Assembly: GCA_029938985.1 (NCBI GenBank)
Contig: JAOZTW010000165.1
Span: forward strand, 1 to 9,213
Source of the DNA: Bacteroidales bacterium
GTDB lineage: Bacteria > Bacteroidota > Bacteroidia > Bacteroidales > JAOZQN01
Reading direction: 5' to 3'
Length of the DNA: 9,213 nucleotides
The stretch's first letter is position 1. Each line of letters begins with the position of its first letter. Below the pieces are notes generated by a model. That model worked only from the letters and a program-made list of their open reading frames with translations, did not search any database and was not told where the DNA came from. Positions 1 to 7,016 of this stretch are shown here, piece after piece. The translations under genes and the position numbers were made by a program.

Positions 1-1
1 C

Positions 2-94
2 AATAAATATAATAATATCAAGATATTTGCTTATTTTTTTGAAGAAGATAAAAATTCAAAAGAACAAGTTTATATGGTTATTTATTTATTTTGA
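2..94 (+). CDS. Possible C-terminal tail of a plus-strand gene cut by the left edge
   Basis: One plus-strand frame is open from the left edge to a TGA at 92-94 and would encode about 30 residues ending in KEQVYMVIYLF. The residue mix (several E, D, K, Y, F) looks like a protein end, but the stretch is too short to identify and is very A/T-rich. A second plus-strand frame is also open, from base 3 to a TAG near 168-170, so the true frame cannot be decided. If real, the gene would converge on hutU, with the inverted repeat at 201-275 lying between the two ends. It may equally be non-coding. Confidence 0.22.
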   Translation, partial: NKYNNIKIFAYFFEEDKNSKEQVYMVIYLF

Positions 95-200
95 TATGCC
101 TAAGTATTATTTAACGAAATATAAAGACTTAGTTAAGGTTTGTTTTTTACTGATTATAACGGATTTTGTTGAAAGATAGAAATCGGTAAAAATCAGTCTT

Positions 201-275
201 ATCTGTGTTATCGGCGTTCCAATTTTTGCGATGTTAGGAACGCAGATGACACAGATATAACGGATTAACACAGAT
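201..275. repeat. Inverted-repeat element downstream of hutU
   Basis: The 20-bp arm at 201-220 matches the reverse complement of 237-256 at 18 of 20 positions, around a 16-nt loop. The outer half of the left arm, ATCTGTGTTA (201-210), also has a perfect inverted partner at 266-275, so two alternative foldings are possible. An 11-bp direct repeat, TATAACGGATT, occurs at 155-165 and 256-266, which suggests the element extends to about 155-275. It is richer in G/C than its surroundings. It could act as a 3' hairpin for hutU, or for a converging plus-strand gene, or be a dispersed intergenic repeat. No clean T-tract follows it on the minus strand, so I do not call it an intrinsic terminator. Confidence 0.75.
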
Positions 276-342
276 TTTTAAAATGATTTTTTTTTATAAT
301 TGAATTATAAGATATAAACCTCTAATCACAAACAACTAACCA

Positions 343-2352
343 CTAAAAAAGGTTTTCAATTAATTTATTGTCAGTAATATTAGGAATCGTAACTTTTAAA
401 TTTGGGTTTTGTTGCATTGCTCTTTTTATTGTAAAAACAGCACCTTTGTTTCTTGCCCAGTTACGTCTTGCAATTCCATTGTTTACATCCCAGTGTAGCA
501 TCATTTTTAGTCTGCTATCCGATTCTTCACTACCGTCTAATAACATTCCAAAACCTCCATTTATAACTTCCCCCCAACCAACACCACCACCGTTGTGGAT
601 TGATACCCAGGTAGCTCCTCTAAACGAGTCGCCAATTACATTCTGAATAGCCATGTCTGCGGTAAACATTGAACCATCGTATATATTGGACGTTTCACGA
701 TAAGGAGAGTCTGTTCCCGACACATCGTGGTGGTCTCTTCCAAGTACAACGGGAGCAGAAATTTCACCATTGGCAATAGCATTATTAAAAGCTTCTGCAA
801 TTTTTATACGTCCCTCAGCATCAGCATATAATATGCGAGCCTGTGAACCAACAACAAGTTTATTTTTACCTGCTTCTTCTATCCATTTTATATTATCGTT
901 CAACTGTCCCTTTATTTCTTTGGGAGCCGTTTTAACCATTTCTTTTAATACTTGCTCCGCAATTTTGTCTGTTTTTTTTAAGTCTTCGGGGTTTGAAGAA
1001 GTGCAAACCCAACGAAAAGGACCAAAACCATAATCGAAAAATAATGGTCCCATAATATCTTCAACATAAGAAGGATATATGAATTTACCATTTTTATCTA
1101 CCACATCAGCTCCAGCTCTACTTGCCTCTAACAGAAAAGCATTTCCATAATCCCAGAAATACATTCCATTGTCAACAAGTTTATTAACTGCATTTACATG
1201 CCTTTTTAAAGACATTTGAACTTTTTCTTTAAAAAGTTTTGGATTTTCAACCATTAATTTATTTGATTGCTCGTAGCTTAAGCCTACTGGATAATAACCT
1301 CCCGCCCAAGGATTGTGCAATGAAGTTTGATCCGAACCTAAGTCTATTTTTATTCCACGCTCAACAATTCGTTCCAACAAATCTACTATATTTCCTTGAT
1401 ATGCAAGCGATACAGCTTCTTCATTTTTTTGAGCTTCAATAGTTCTGTCTAAAATTTTATCTAAATCACTGTAAAGTTCGTTAACCCAACCTTGTTGATG
1501 CCGTTTTTCTGCAGCAACTTTATTAATCTCTGCCACAATAGTTACAGCTCCTGTAATAACTCCAGCTTTGGGTTGAGCCCCAGACATTCCGCCAAGTCCC
1601 GAAGTTATAAATATCATTCCATTTAGATTGTTTCTTTGAGTTTTCATGAGTTTTCGTCCAGCATTTAAGACAGTTATAGTTGTTCCATGAACAATTCCCT
1701 GTGGTCCAATATACATAAAAGAACCAGCTGTCATCTGCCCATACTGAGAAACACCAAGAGCATTAAATTTTTCCCAATCATCAGGTTTTGAATAGTTTGG
1801 TATCATCATTCCATTAGTAACCACAACTCTCGGAGCGTTTTTGTGAGATGGAAACAAGCCCATTGGATGCCCTGAATACATAACAAGAGTTTGTTCATCG
1901 GTCATTTCAGATAAATATTTCATTGTCAGTAAATACTGTGCCCAGTTTTGAAATGCTGCTCCGTTACCGCCATAAGTGATAAGTTCGTGTGGATGTTGTG
2001 CTATTGCATAATCTAAATTGTTGGAAATCATTAACATAATTGAGGCTGCCTGTTTTGATTTGTAAGGATAATCCTCAATTGAACGTGCAAATATTTTATA
2101 ATCTGGACGAAAACGATACATATAAATTCTTCCATATTTTTTTAATTCATCAGCAAACTCGGGGGCAAGTACTGCATGATGTGCAGGTTTAAAATACCTT
2201 AAAGCATTTTTTAATGCTAATTTTTTTTCTTCTTTCGTCAGTATTTCTTTTCGTTTTGGTGCGTGACTGATATTAGTATCAAGTTCTTTAAACACAGGAA
2301 TTTCTTCTGGAATTCCCTGTTGTATTTGTTTTTTAAAATTTTCTGTTGTCAT
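343..2352 (-). CDS. hutU: Urocanate hydratase (urocanase), long form
   Basis: This enzyme catalyses the second step of histidine degradation, adding water to urocanate to give 4-imidazolone-5-propanoate, with tightly bound NAD+ as an electrophilic cofactor; it acts in the cytosol. Recognisable blocks in order are ITYGGNGAAFQNW (125-137), VMYSGHPMGLFP (157-168), GQMTAGSFMYIGPQGIVHGT (205-224), the glycine-rich NAD-binding stretch GLGGMSGAQPKAG (252-264), FGPFRWVC with the conserved Cys450 (443-450), GRDHHD (538-543) and HNGGGVGWGE (586-595). At 669 residues it is the long form, similar in size to animal UROC1 and longer than the roughly 560-residue proteobacterial enzyme. It starts at an ATG after an A/T-rich leader with no obvious Shine-Dalgarno sequence, as is usual in Bacteroidota. 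No hutH, hutI or ftcD lies beside it, so the rest of the pathway must be encoded elsewhere. The gene looks intact. Confidence 0.97.
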   Translation of the reverse strand: MTTENFKKQIQQGIPEEIPVFKELDTNISHAPKRKEILTKEEKKLALKNALRYFKPAHHAVLAPEFADELKKYGRIYMYRFRPDYKIFARSIEDYPYKSKQAASIMLMISNNLDYAIAQHPHELITYGGNGAAFQNWAQYLLTMKYLSEMTDEQTLVMYSGHPMGLFPSHKNAPRVVVTNGMMIPNYSKPDDWEKFNALGVSQYGQMTAGSFMYIGPQGIVHGTTITVLNAGRKLMKTQRNNLNGMIFITSGLGGMSGAQPKAGVITGAVTIVAEINKVAAEKRHQQGWVNELYSDLDKILDRTIEAQKNEEAVSLAYQGNIVDLLERIVERGIKIDLGSDQTSLHNPWAGGYYPVGLSYEQSNKLMVENPKLFKEKVQMSLKRHVNAVNKLVDNGMYFWDYGNAFLLEASRAGADVVDKNGKFIYPSYVEDIMGPLFFDYGFGPFRWVCTSSNPEDLKKTDKIAEQVLKEMVKTAPKEIKGQLNDNIKWIEEAGKNKLVVGSQARILYADAEGRIKIAEAFNNAIANGEISAPVVLGRDHHDVSGTDSPYRETSNIYDGSMFTADMAIQNVIGDSFRGATWVSIHNGGGVGWGEVINGGFGMLLDGSEESDSRLKMMLHWDVNNGIARRNWARNKGAVFTIKRAMQQNPNLKVTIPNITDNKLIENLF

Positions 2353-2621
2353 ATTTTATACTTTATATAAAAGTTTAAATTTGTGGTGTTAAGTGAAAAT
2401 GAAATAATAAATAACTCCAAGATACGACGTTTTTTTGTTCTTTTAGAATTTTAATAAATCTGCAAATAGTGAGCTATTTAATGATATTTTTAAAATTTTT
2501 AAAAGGGCAAAATAAACAAGTAGATTGGGCTTAGTTATTTTTTCTTTTTCACTAAGGAATTGTGAACAAAATAGAAGTTCGAAAACTACGTCATTGTTTC
2601 ACTATTTTTATAAAATAAAGC

Positions 2622-2640
2622 TTAAAATAATTTATTTTAA
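2622..2640 (-). terminator. Weak A/T-only palindrome at the end of the SGNH-like gene
   Basis: TTAAAATAA (2622-2630) and TTATTTTAA (2632-2640) form a perfect 9-bp inverted repeat around one base, overlapping the TAA stop codon of the upstream minus-strand gene. A/T-rich sequence including TTTATTTTAT follows on the minus strand. A stem made only of A and T is thermodynamically weak and may arise by chance in DNA of this composition, so a terminator role is only a suggestion. Confidence 0.2.
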
Positions 2641-3644
2641 TATGTCTTATTATGGCGTTTTTCCAATTCATAAATATCTTTTTTAAGTTTTAAAAAATAT
2701 TTTGTATATTTTGCCTGTCCTTTGATATTTAAGTGAGAAGGGTCTCCAAAAAAAGAATCATCATAAAAAATCAATGTATCAGAAATTGAAAATTCCAAAT
2801 ATTTTTTTTGATATGATTGAATATATTTTTTATATTCTTGAATAAAGGTTGTATTTAATTTTTTTTCCGAACTTTTATTCATTGGCATAAAATCAAAAAA
2901 AATATAAATATTTTTGTTCTTACAAGTTTCAAAAATTTCATTAAAATAAAAATCAAATAATTCTGGAGTATTGAAATTTTCATATTTTGTCTCATAATTC
3001 AATTCCGAACATGAATTTTTTAAACCTTCATGCAATCGTTGTCCATTGTTATTTAAAACCCAAGCAAGCATTTTTTTGTTTTTTGATTTAGCAAAACAAA
3101 CTCTATTAGTGAAAAAATCTGCTTGATAAAAATTAATAAAATTCATTTTATAAAGAAAAAATTTTCCAAGAGGAAAAAATCCTAATACCTTATAATTTTT
3201 TCTATTTTTTTCTATTTTAATAAAATTATTATAGTTAATAAAATTGTTTCTAACGCCGTAATCCCAAAAAGCAAGTATTTCGGATAGAAAACGAGCTGAG
3301 ATTGATAAAAAAATTGTATCTGGTTTTTGGTATGTTTCAAGATATTTTTCTAAAACAAAATACATTTCCACAGGAGTTGTGCCTCCAGATGCAAACGACC
3401 AAGAGTTAGGGATTTTGGTCAAATCAAGACCTGCATTTACACGAGATTCTCCAAGAACTAATAGACTTATACTTGTGTCGCTAATGTCAATTTTCTTGTT
3501 TAATATTTTGGTACTAATATGCCAACGAGTATTATTTACATTGTTGTAGTAAGTAGGGAAAAATTCAATATATAAAAATACTATTAAATAAACAGATGTT
3601 ATAATAATTCCGAGTTTTAAAATAAAAGTTTGTTTTTTTTTCAT
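2637..3644 (-). CDS. Membrane-anchored protein with SGNH-hydrolase-like motifs
   Basis: I do not recognise a named family. The 335-residue product starts with MKKKQ and one hydrophobic segment (about 7-29), fitting a signal anchor that places the rest in the periplasm. After it come a beta-strand-like LLVLGES (61-67), resembling block I of SGNH/GDSL hydrolases with Ser67 as candidate nucleophile, SFASGGTT (83-90) in the place of the block II glycine, and near the C-terminus GDPSHLNIKGQ (300-310), matching the Asp-x-x-His block V with Asp301 and His304. This arrangement recalls the AlgX/DltD-like and DUF1574-type proteins that modify surface polysaccharides by O-acylation. No MBOAT acyltransferase partner lies nearby, so the substrate is unknown. 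The gene is visibly more A/T-rich and richer in Lys and Asn than its neighbours, which may mean loose constraint or transfer. It is separated from hutU by 284 bp and from the peptidase gene by 487 bp, so it is probably transcribed alone. Confidence 0.7.
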   Translation of the reverse strand: MKKKQTFILKLGIIITSVYLIVFLYIEFFPTYYNNVNNTRWHISTKILNKKIDISDTSISLLVLGESRVNAGLDLTKIPNSWSFASGGTTPVEMYFVLEKYLETYQKPDTIFLSISARFLSEILAFWDYGVRNNFINYNNFIKIEKNRKNYKVLGFFPLGKFFLYKMNFINFYQADFFTNRVCFAKSKNKKMLAWVLNNNGQRLHEGLKNSCSELNYETKYENFNTPELFDFYFNEIFETCKNKNIYIFFDFMPMNKSSEKKLNTTFIQEYKKYIQSYQKKYLEFSISDTLIFYDDSFFGDPSHLNIKGQAKYTKYFLKLKKDIYELEKRHNKTY

Positions 3645-3842
3645 CTGAATTAGAAAAATTTGACATTTAAAAAATACAGGGCTTGTTAATAAAAATATTA
3701 TTGTAAATTTATTTTATTGTATTTCAAATATTTATAAAATTAAATACTAAAAAAAACAAAGTAACTATGATTCTATATTTCTAAAATAGTATATTTTTTT
3801 GGCATTTTTTTATAGAAAAAAAACTACATTAGCGAAGCCCTG

Positions 3843-3890
3843 AATCTGCAACGAGAGTTGCAGTAACAAAGCAGATAAATCTGCAACTAC
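3843..3890. repeat. Cluster of small hairpins built on CTGCAAC
   Basis: CTGCAAC (3846-3852) and GTTGCAG (3857-3863) form a perfect 7-bp stem with a GAGA loop. GCAGAT (3871-3876) and ATCTGC (3879-3884) form a perfect 6-bp palindrome with a 2-nt centre. AATCTGCAAC occurs directly repeated at 3843-3852 and 3878-3887. The cluster stands out from its A/T-rich surroundings and looks like a REP-type palindromic unit or part of a relic mobile element. Whether it recurs elsewhere in the genome cannot be seen from this window. Confidence 0.55.
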
Positions 3891-3975
3891 GCAATGCACA
3901 TTAAAAACCAACTGATATGCTAAGTTTATTTTATATTTTTTATGAACAAAGCCTGTAAAGTAACATACAATTTGC

Positions 3976-4014
3976 TAAGTACCCATACAAAAGTTTTTAC
4001 ACATTTGTATTTCT
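3976..4014. repeat. 39-bp element, copy 1
   Basis: This stretch is identical base for base to 7017-7055. Inside it ATACAAA (3985-3991) and TTTGTAT (4004-4010) form a perfect 7-bp inverted repeat around a 12-nt loop, so the transcript of either strand could fold. It is followed by a 27-bp spacer and then the 8-bp tandem array. Relative to the S46 peptidase gene it lies 117 bp beyond the stop codon. The match to copy 2 ends sharply on both sides. Confidence 0.95.
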
Positions 4015-4041
4015 ATTGGTTTATAATCACATATTTGTATA

Positions 4042-4129
4042 ATTGAATCATTGAATCATTGAATCATTGAATCATTGAATCATTGAATCATTGAATCATT
4101 GCATCATTGCATCATTGAATCATTGAATC
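4042..4129. repeat. Tandem array of 11 units of ATTGAATC
   Basis: Eleven head-to-tail 8-bp units fill these 88 bases. Nine are exactly ATTGAATC, and units 8 and 9 (4098-4113) read ATTGCATC. There are no spacers, so this is a simple minisatellite and not CRISPR. The array ends two bases before the TAA stop codon of the S46 peptidase gene, so it forms the start of that gene's 3' untranslated region. Such homogeneous short arrays change copy number by replication slippage. Since the unit is not a multiple of three, expansion into the gene would alter the reading frame, but here it lies just outside. Confidence 0.97.
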
Positions 4130-4131
4130 AT

Positions 4132-6345
4132 TTATTTTACAAGTTCCATTTCATCAATAAGATAGCCAGCCCCGCCTAATTTGTCAATAATAAACAAAGC
4201 ATATCTTATGTCAAGAGTAATATTGCGACATTGGTCTGGGTCAAACATAATATCGCTCATTGTTCCTTCCCAGCATCTGTCAAAATTTACACCAATTAAA
4301 TGCCCGTCTGCATTTATTACTGGACTTCCTGAATTTCCTCCCGATGTATGATTGTTTGCAATAAAACATACGTGCATAGAACCATCTTTATCTGCATATT
4401 GACCATAATCTGTTTTGTTATAAAGTTCTTTTAATTTAGTTGGAACTTTATAATCATAAATTTCCGGATTATCTTTTTCAATTATTCCATCTAAGGTAGT
4501 AAAATATTTATATTTAACTCCATCTTTTGGAAAGTAAGTATCTACAATACCATAAGATACACGCAAAGTAAAGTTAGCATCTGGATAAAATATTTTATCT
4601 TTTTGCATTTCCATTAATCCTGCCATATAATTTCTGTTTAAACTATCAATCATAGGTTCTGTTTCTTCAATTACAGGTAAAATATTATAAAAATATGCTT
4701 CTAAGTAACTCGTGTAAAGCCTATATAATGGATCGTTTACAATTGTTTTTCTACTATATTTTGATTCTTCTTTTTTCTTAAAAAGTTTGTCAAAGAAACT
4801 TCTTTTTGGTGCTGGATAATTGTCAATAAAATCGTTAAGTTTTTCTTGATTTAAAAAGATTGAATTTTCGTATATAAAATCTACATATTTATCAAAATCT
4901 CCACCATGACTAAACTTTGCTTGTGAGTATTCTTTTGGATGAAATTTCTTATCTAAACCATTGTAATATAATTTAATAACATTTTTAAATATGTTTTTAT
5001 CAACTTCTAAATCAAAATTTTTATAAAAATTAGTAGTTGCTTTTATAACAGTAGAACGAGTTGCGTCAATTTGTTTGTTCGAAGAGCTTTCGTCTATTTC
5101 TAAGTAATTTTTAGATACTATTGTTGCTATTTTATAAGTTTCTAAAAAGTAGCAACATTCCAAAAAGTAATTATATGCAAGTTCATAATCACCTGATATT
5201 TCATAAACTTTTTTGTAATCGGGTAAAATATTTTTGTATTTTTCATTATTGGGGTCCGATTCAGCCCATAGTTGAAAATTCTTCTCTAATTCTTGCTTTT
5301 TCTTAATTGCTTGTAGCCTTTTTAATCCTTTGTTTTCGCCCTGCCATTTTTTCCAACCATTTGCAATACCAGCTTGTTTTGAAGCATATTTTATACGAGT
5401 TGCTCTATCGTCATTCATTGCTTTGTTAATAACTTTCAATTTAGCATCTCTAATTTGAATTTTTGCTGGGTTAATCACTTCTGTAGTAAGCTCTACGGCA
5501 TAAGACGGAATGTATTCTTCGGTTGAACCAGGATAACCAAATACGAGAGTAAAATCCCCTTTTTGAACTCCTTTTAAAGAAATAGGAAAGAATTTTTTTG
5601 GTTTAAAAGGTTTGTTTTTAGGTGAATATACTGCTGGCTCGTTGTTTGCATCTGCATAAATTCTAAAAAGTGAAAAATCTCCTGTATGGCGAGGCCACAT
5701 CCAGTTGTCGGTATCGCCTCCAAATTTTCCAATAGCTGATGGTGGAGCTCCAACAAGTCTCACATCTTTAAATACTTGAGAAACAAAAACAAAATATTGA
5801 TTATTTTGGAAAAAACTTTCAACTTCCACAAGGTATTTTTCGTTATGTTTTTTGTTTACGCTTGCAATTGTTTTTGATATGTTTGCCTTGATTTTTGTTT
5901 GCCTTTGTTTTTCTGTCATTTTATCTGTAACCCCTTCAAGTATTTTTGTAGTAACATCTTCCATATATACAAGAAAAGTTACAGTTAATCCAGGATTAGG
6001 AAGTTCTTCTTCTTGATTCATTGCCCAAAAACCATCAGTAAGATAATCATGTTCCATTGAACTATGCCGTTGTATTTGTCCAAAACCACAATGATGATTA
6101 GTCATAAGCAAACCTTTATTCGAAATAAGTTCTCCTGTACAACCTCCTCCAAAAATCATAACTGCATCTTTCATTGAGGCTTTATTTACATCGTAAATAT
6201 CTTCGGCTGTGAGATTGAACCCTTTTTTTTGCATGTCTTCAATATTATATTTATTCAAAAATATTGGAAGCCATAATCCTTCGTCTGCATGTAATTGACT
6301 ACTGATAAAAACAAATAGTAGTATAATAATAATTCTGTTTTTCAT
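4132..6345 (-). CDS. S46 family dipeptidyl peptidase, DPP11 type (Asp/Glu-specific)
   Basis: S46 peptidases are periplasmic serine exopeptidases that remove dipeptides from the N-terminus of peptides. The 737-residue length fits the family (about 700-740). Residues 1-20 form a signal peptide ending SSQLHA, with cleavage expected before DEG. The chymotrypsin-like triad is visible: His85 in TNHHCG (82-87), Asp223 in HTGDFSLFR (220-228) and Ser672 in GGNSGSP (669-675), with the family motif GGDTDNWMWPRH at 209-220. The helical domain lies between the two halves of the catalytic domain. Specificity in this family depends on the residue 18 positions after the catalytic Ser: Gly in DPP7, which prefers hydrophobic residues, and Arg in DPP11 of Porphyromonas gingivalis (Arg673), which prefers Asp or Glu. 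Here it is Arg690 in VNFDRCWEG, so cleavage after acidic residues in the second position is inferred. The ATG start gives a clean signal peptide. The upstream region contains the YfiR-SpoIIE remnant, so the promoter probably lies within that relic. Confidence 0.93.
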   Translation of the reverse strand: MKNRIIIILLFVFISSQLHADEGLWLPIFLNKYNIEDMQKKGFNLTAEDIYDVNKASMKDAVMIFGGGCTGELISNKGLLMTNHHCGFGQIQRHSSMEHDYLTDGFWAMNQEEELPNPGLTVTFLVYMEDVTTKILEGVTDKMTEKQRQTKIKANISKTIASVNKKHNEKYLVEVESFFQNNQYFVFVSQVFKDVRLVGAPPSAIGKFGGDTDNWMWPRHTGDFSLFRIYADANNEPAVYSPKNKPFKPKKFFPISLKGVQKGDFTLVFGYPGSTEEYIPSYAVELTTEVINPAKIQIRDAKLKVINKAMNDDRATRIKYASKQAGIANGWKKWQGENKGLKRLQAIKKKQELEKNFQLWAESDPNNEKYKNILPDYKKVYEISGDYELAYNYFLECCYFLETYKIATIVSKNYLEIDESSSNKQIDATRSTVIKATTNFYKNFDLEVDKNIFKNVIKLYYNGLDKKFHPKEYSQAKFSHGGDFDKYVDFIYENSIFLNQEKLNDFIDNYPAPKRSFFDKLFKKKEESKYSRKTIVNDPLYRLYTSYLEAYFYNILPVIEETEPMIDSLNRNYMAGLMEMQKDKIFYPDANFTLRVSYGIVDTYFPKDGVKYKYFTTLDGIIEKDNPEIYDYKVPTKLKELYNKTDYGQYADKDGSMHVCFIANNHTSGGNSGSPVINADGHLIGVNFDRCWEGTMSDIMFDPDQCRNITLDIRYALFIIDKLGGAGYLIDEMELVK

Positions 6346-6361
6346 TAGTTTTTTATTAAAT

Positions 6362-6662
6362 TTATAAAATAATTAAAATAATTTGGCGTTTTTCATAAGT
6401 GTAAAGTACAAGGCATTTTAGTGCAATTACAATACCTTTGTTCAATTTATTAAGAATTTCTTTTGGTGAGTGCGAATTCTTTTCAATAACAATTTCGTTT
6501 AGTAGCCTGCTACTAATCATTGACATAAATGCTCATGGTACTCCATTCTATATTTTGAGCAAAATTATATATAAAAGCTGCTTTTATCTGATTGTCAGAA
6601 AATTGCTGGGCCGATGAAAATAATGGCAAAAAAATAATATTTAATAATAAAATCTTTTTCAT
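6362..6662 (-). pseudogene. Remnant of a YfiR/DUF4154 plus SpoIIE phosphatase gene, internally deleted
   Basis: From an ATG at 6660-6662 a short frame encodes a signal peptide (MKKILLLNIIFLPLFSSAQ) and then IKAAFIYNFAQNIEW, a good match to the start of YfiR/DUF4154 proteins; it stops at 6513-6515 after 49 residues. In another frame, from 6544, the DNA reads GVP-stop-AFMSMI and continues LLNEIVIEKNSHSPKEILNK to ALK. This closely resembles the SpoIIE/PP2C segment usually written GHGVPGAFMSMI, with the Gly codon now TGA. The second frame ends at 6362-6364 with a non-matching tail. I infer one gene with a sensor-like N-terminus and a C-terminal SpoIIE phosphatase that lost its middle and its far 3' end. 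The join falls at a shared TGG (GAATGG / TGGAGTACC), suggesting deletion at microhomology. The frameshift, stop and missing catalytic aspartates make it non-functional. It ends 16 bp before the S46 peptidase start. Confidence 0.75.
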
Positions 6663-6745
6663 TCTAATTAAATGTTTTTTTTTAGTTATAAGTAGTTTTT
6701 AAATGACACTAATGTTAATTCAATCAAGTAATAACATTAAATTAA

Positions 6746-7013
6746 GCTGTTAACGGCAATTAGGAATTGGTTTAGACCTTAAAATTCAATTATTTATATA
6801 AACATTGTTAAAAAAGTATGTTTCAAATAAATGAAACATGCCTAAAAAATAAAGTTTTACAACAAAATAGTATATTAGGCGTATTAAAACAAAAAATTAA
6901 ATATGCAATAAACAATCCAAAATTTTAAAAATTTTAATAAAAATATAAATAATTGTTATTGGACGTATTTTTAGCTATTGTTATAAAACACACACCATAA
7001 AACCGTAAACAGC
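6746..7013. other. Gene-free stretch bounded by an 11-bp inverted repeat
   Basis: GCTGTTAACGG (6746-6756) matches the reverse complement of CCGTAAACAGC (7003-7013) at 10 of 11 positions. The roughly 250 bp between are A/T-rich, hold no gene, and include the hairpin at 6810-6841 and two copies of ATTGTTAT (about 6953 and 6978). This could be a small relic element with inverted ends or a chance pairing. The right arm directly abuts copy 2 of the 39-bp element. Confidence 0.3.
6810..6841 (-). terminator. Probable intrinsic terminator (minus strand)
   Basis: On the minus strand GCATGTTTCA (6841-6832) and TGAAACATAC (6825-6816) form a 10-bp stem, with one pair a G-U wobble in RNA, around a 6-nt loop. 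Six T residues (6815-6810) follow at once. This is the classic Rho-independent layout. It lies 326 bp past the stop codon of the M1 aminopeptidase gene and about 150 bp before the YfiR-SpoIIE remnant, so it would end M1 transcription with a long 3' untranslated region that includes composite repeat copy 2. Confidence 0.6.
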
Positions 7014-7016
7014 CGG

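Larger units (their letters stand above)
3645..4131. other. Gene-free gap with hairpins and a composite repeat
   Basis: No convincing gene lies in this 487-bp stretch. The part from 3645 to about 3830 is very A/T-rich. CAGGGCTT (3677-3684) and its exact reverse complement AAGCCCTG (3835-3842) face each other about 150 bp apart, and both are followed outward by a similar TAAT, as expected for the ends of a small relic element. Next comes a more G/C-rich hairpin cluster (3843-3890), then the composite repeat (3976-4129) that ends just before the stop codon of the S46 peptidase gene. Confidence 0.6.

Noticed and set aside
294..310. TTATAATT / AATTATAA palindrome as a hutU terminator
   Set aside because: The stem is A/T only and on the minus strand it is followed by A residues instead of a T-tract.
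368..1442. Three plus-strand frames opposite hutU
   Set aside because: They are antisense shadows of strongly conserved urocanase coding sequence.
2353..2460. Bacteroidota-type promoter (TTTG then TAnnTTTG) upstream of hutU
   Set aside because: The nearest match, TATCTTGG on the minus strand, has no properly spaced -33 element, so it cannot be told from background.
3942..4046. 34-residue plus-strand reading frame spanning the 39-bp element
   Set aside because: It starts in non-coding repeat sequence, runs into the tandem array and has no protein-like features. Similar open stretches are expected by chance in A/T-rich DNA.
4042..4129. CRISPR-like array
   Set aside because: The unit is only 8 bp and copies are directly adjacent with no unique spacers; no cas genes are present. 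It is a minisatellite.
5574..5756. Short minus-strand frame within the S46 peptidase gene
   Set aside because: It overlaps a conserved catalytic-domain region of the real gene in another frame and has no independent support.
4132..6345. DPP7 assignment for the S46 peptidase
   Set aside because: DPP7 enzymes carry Gly at the position 18 residues after the catalytic Ser; here the residue is Arg, as in DPP11.
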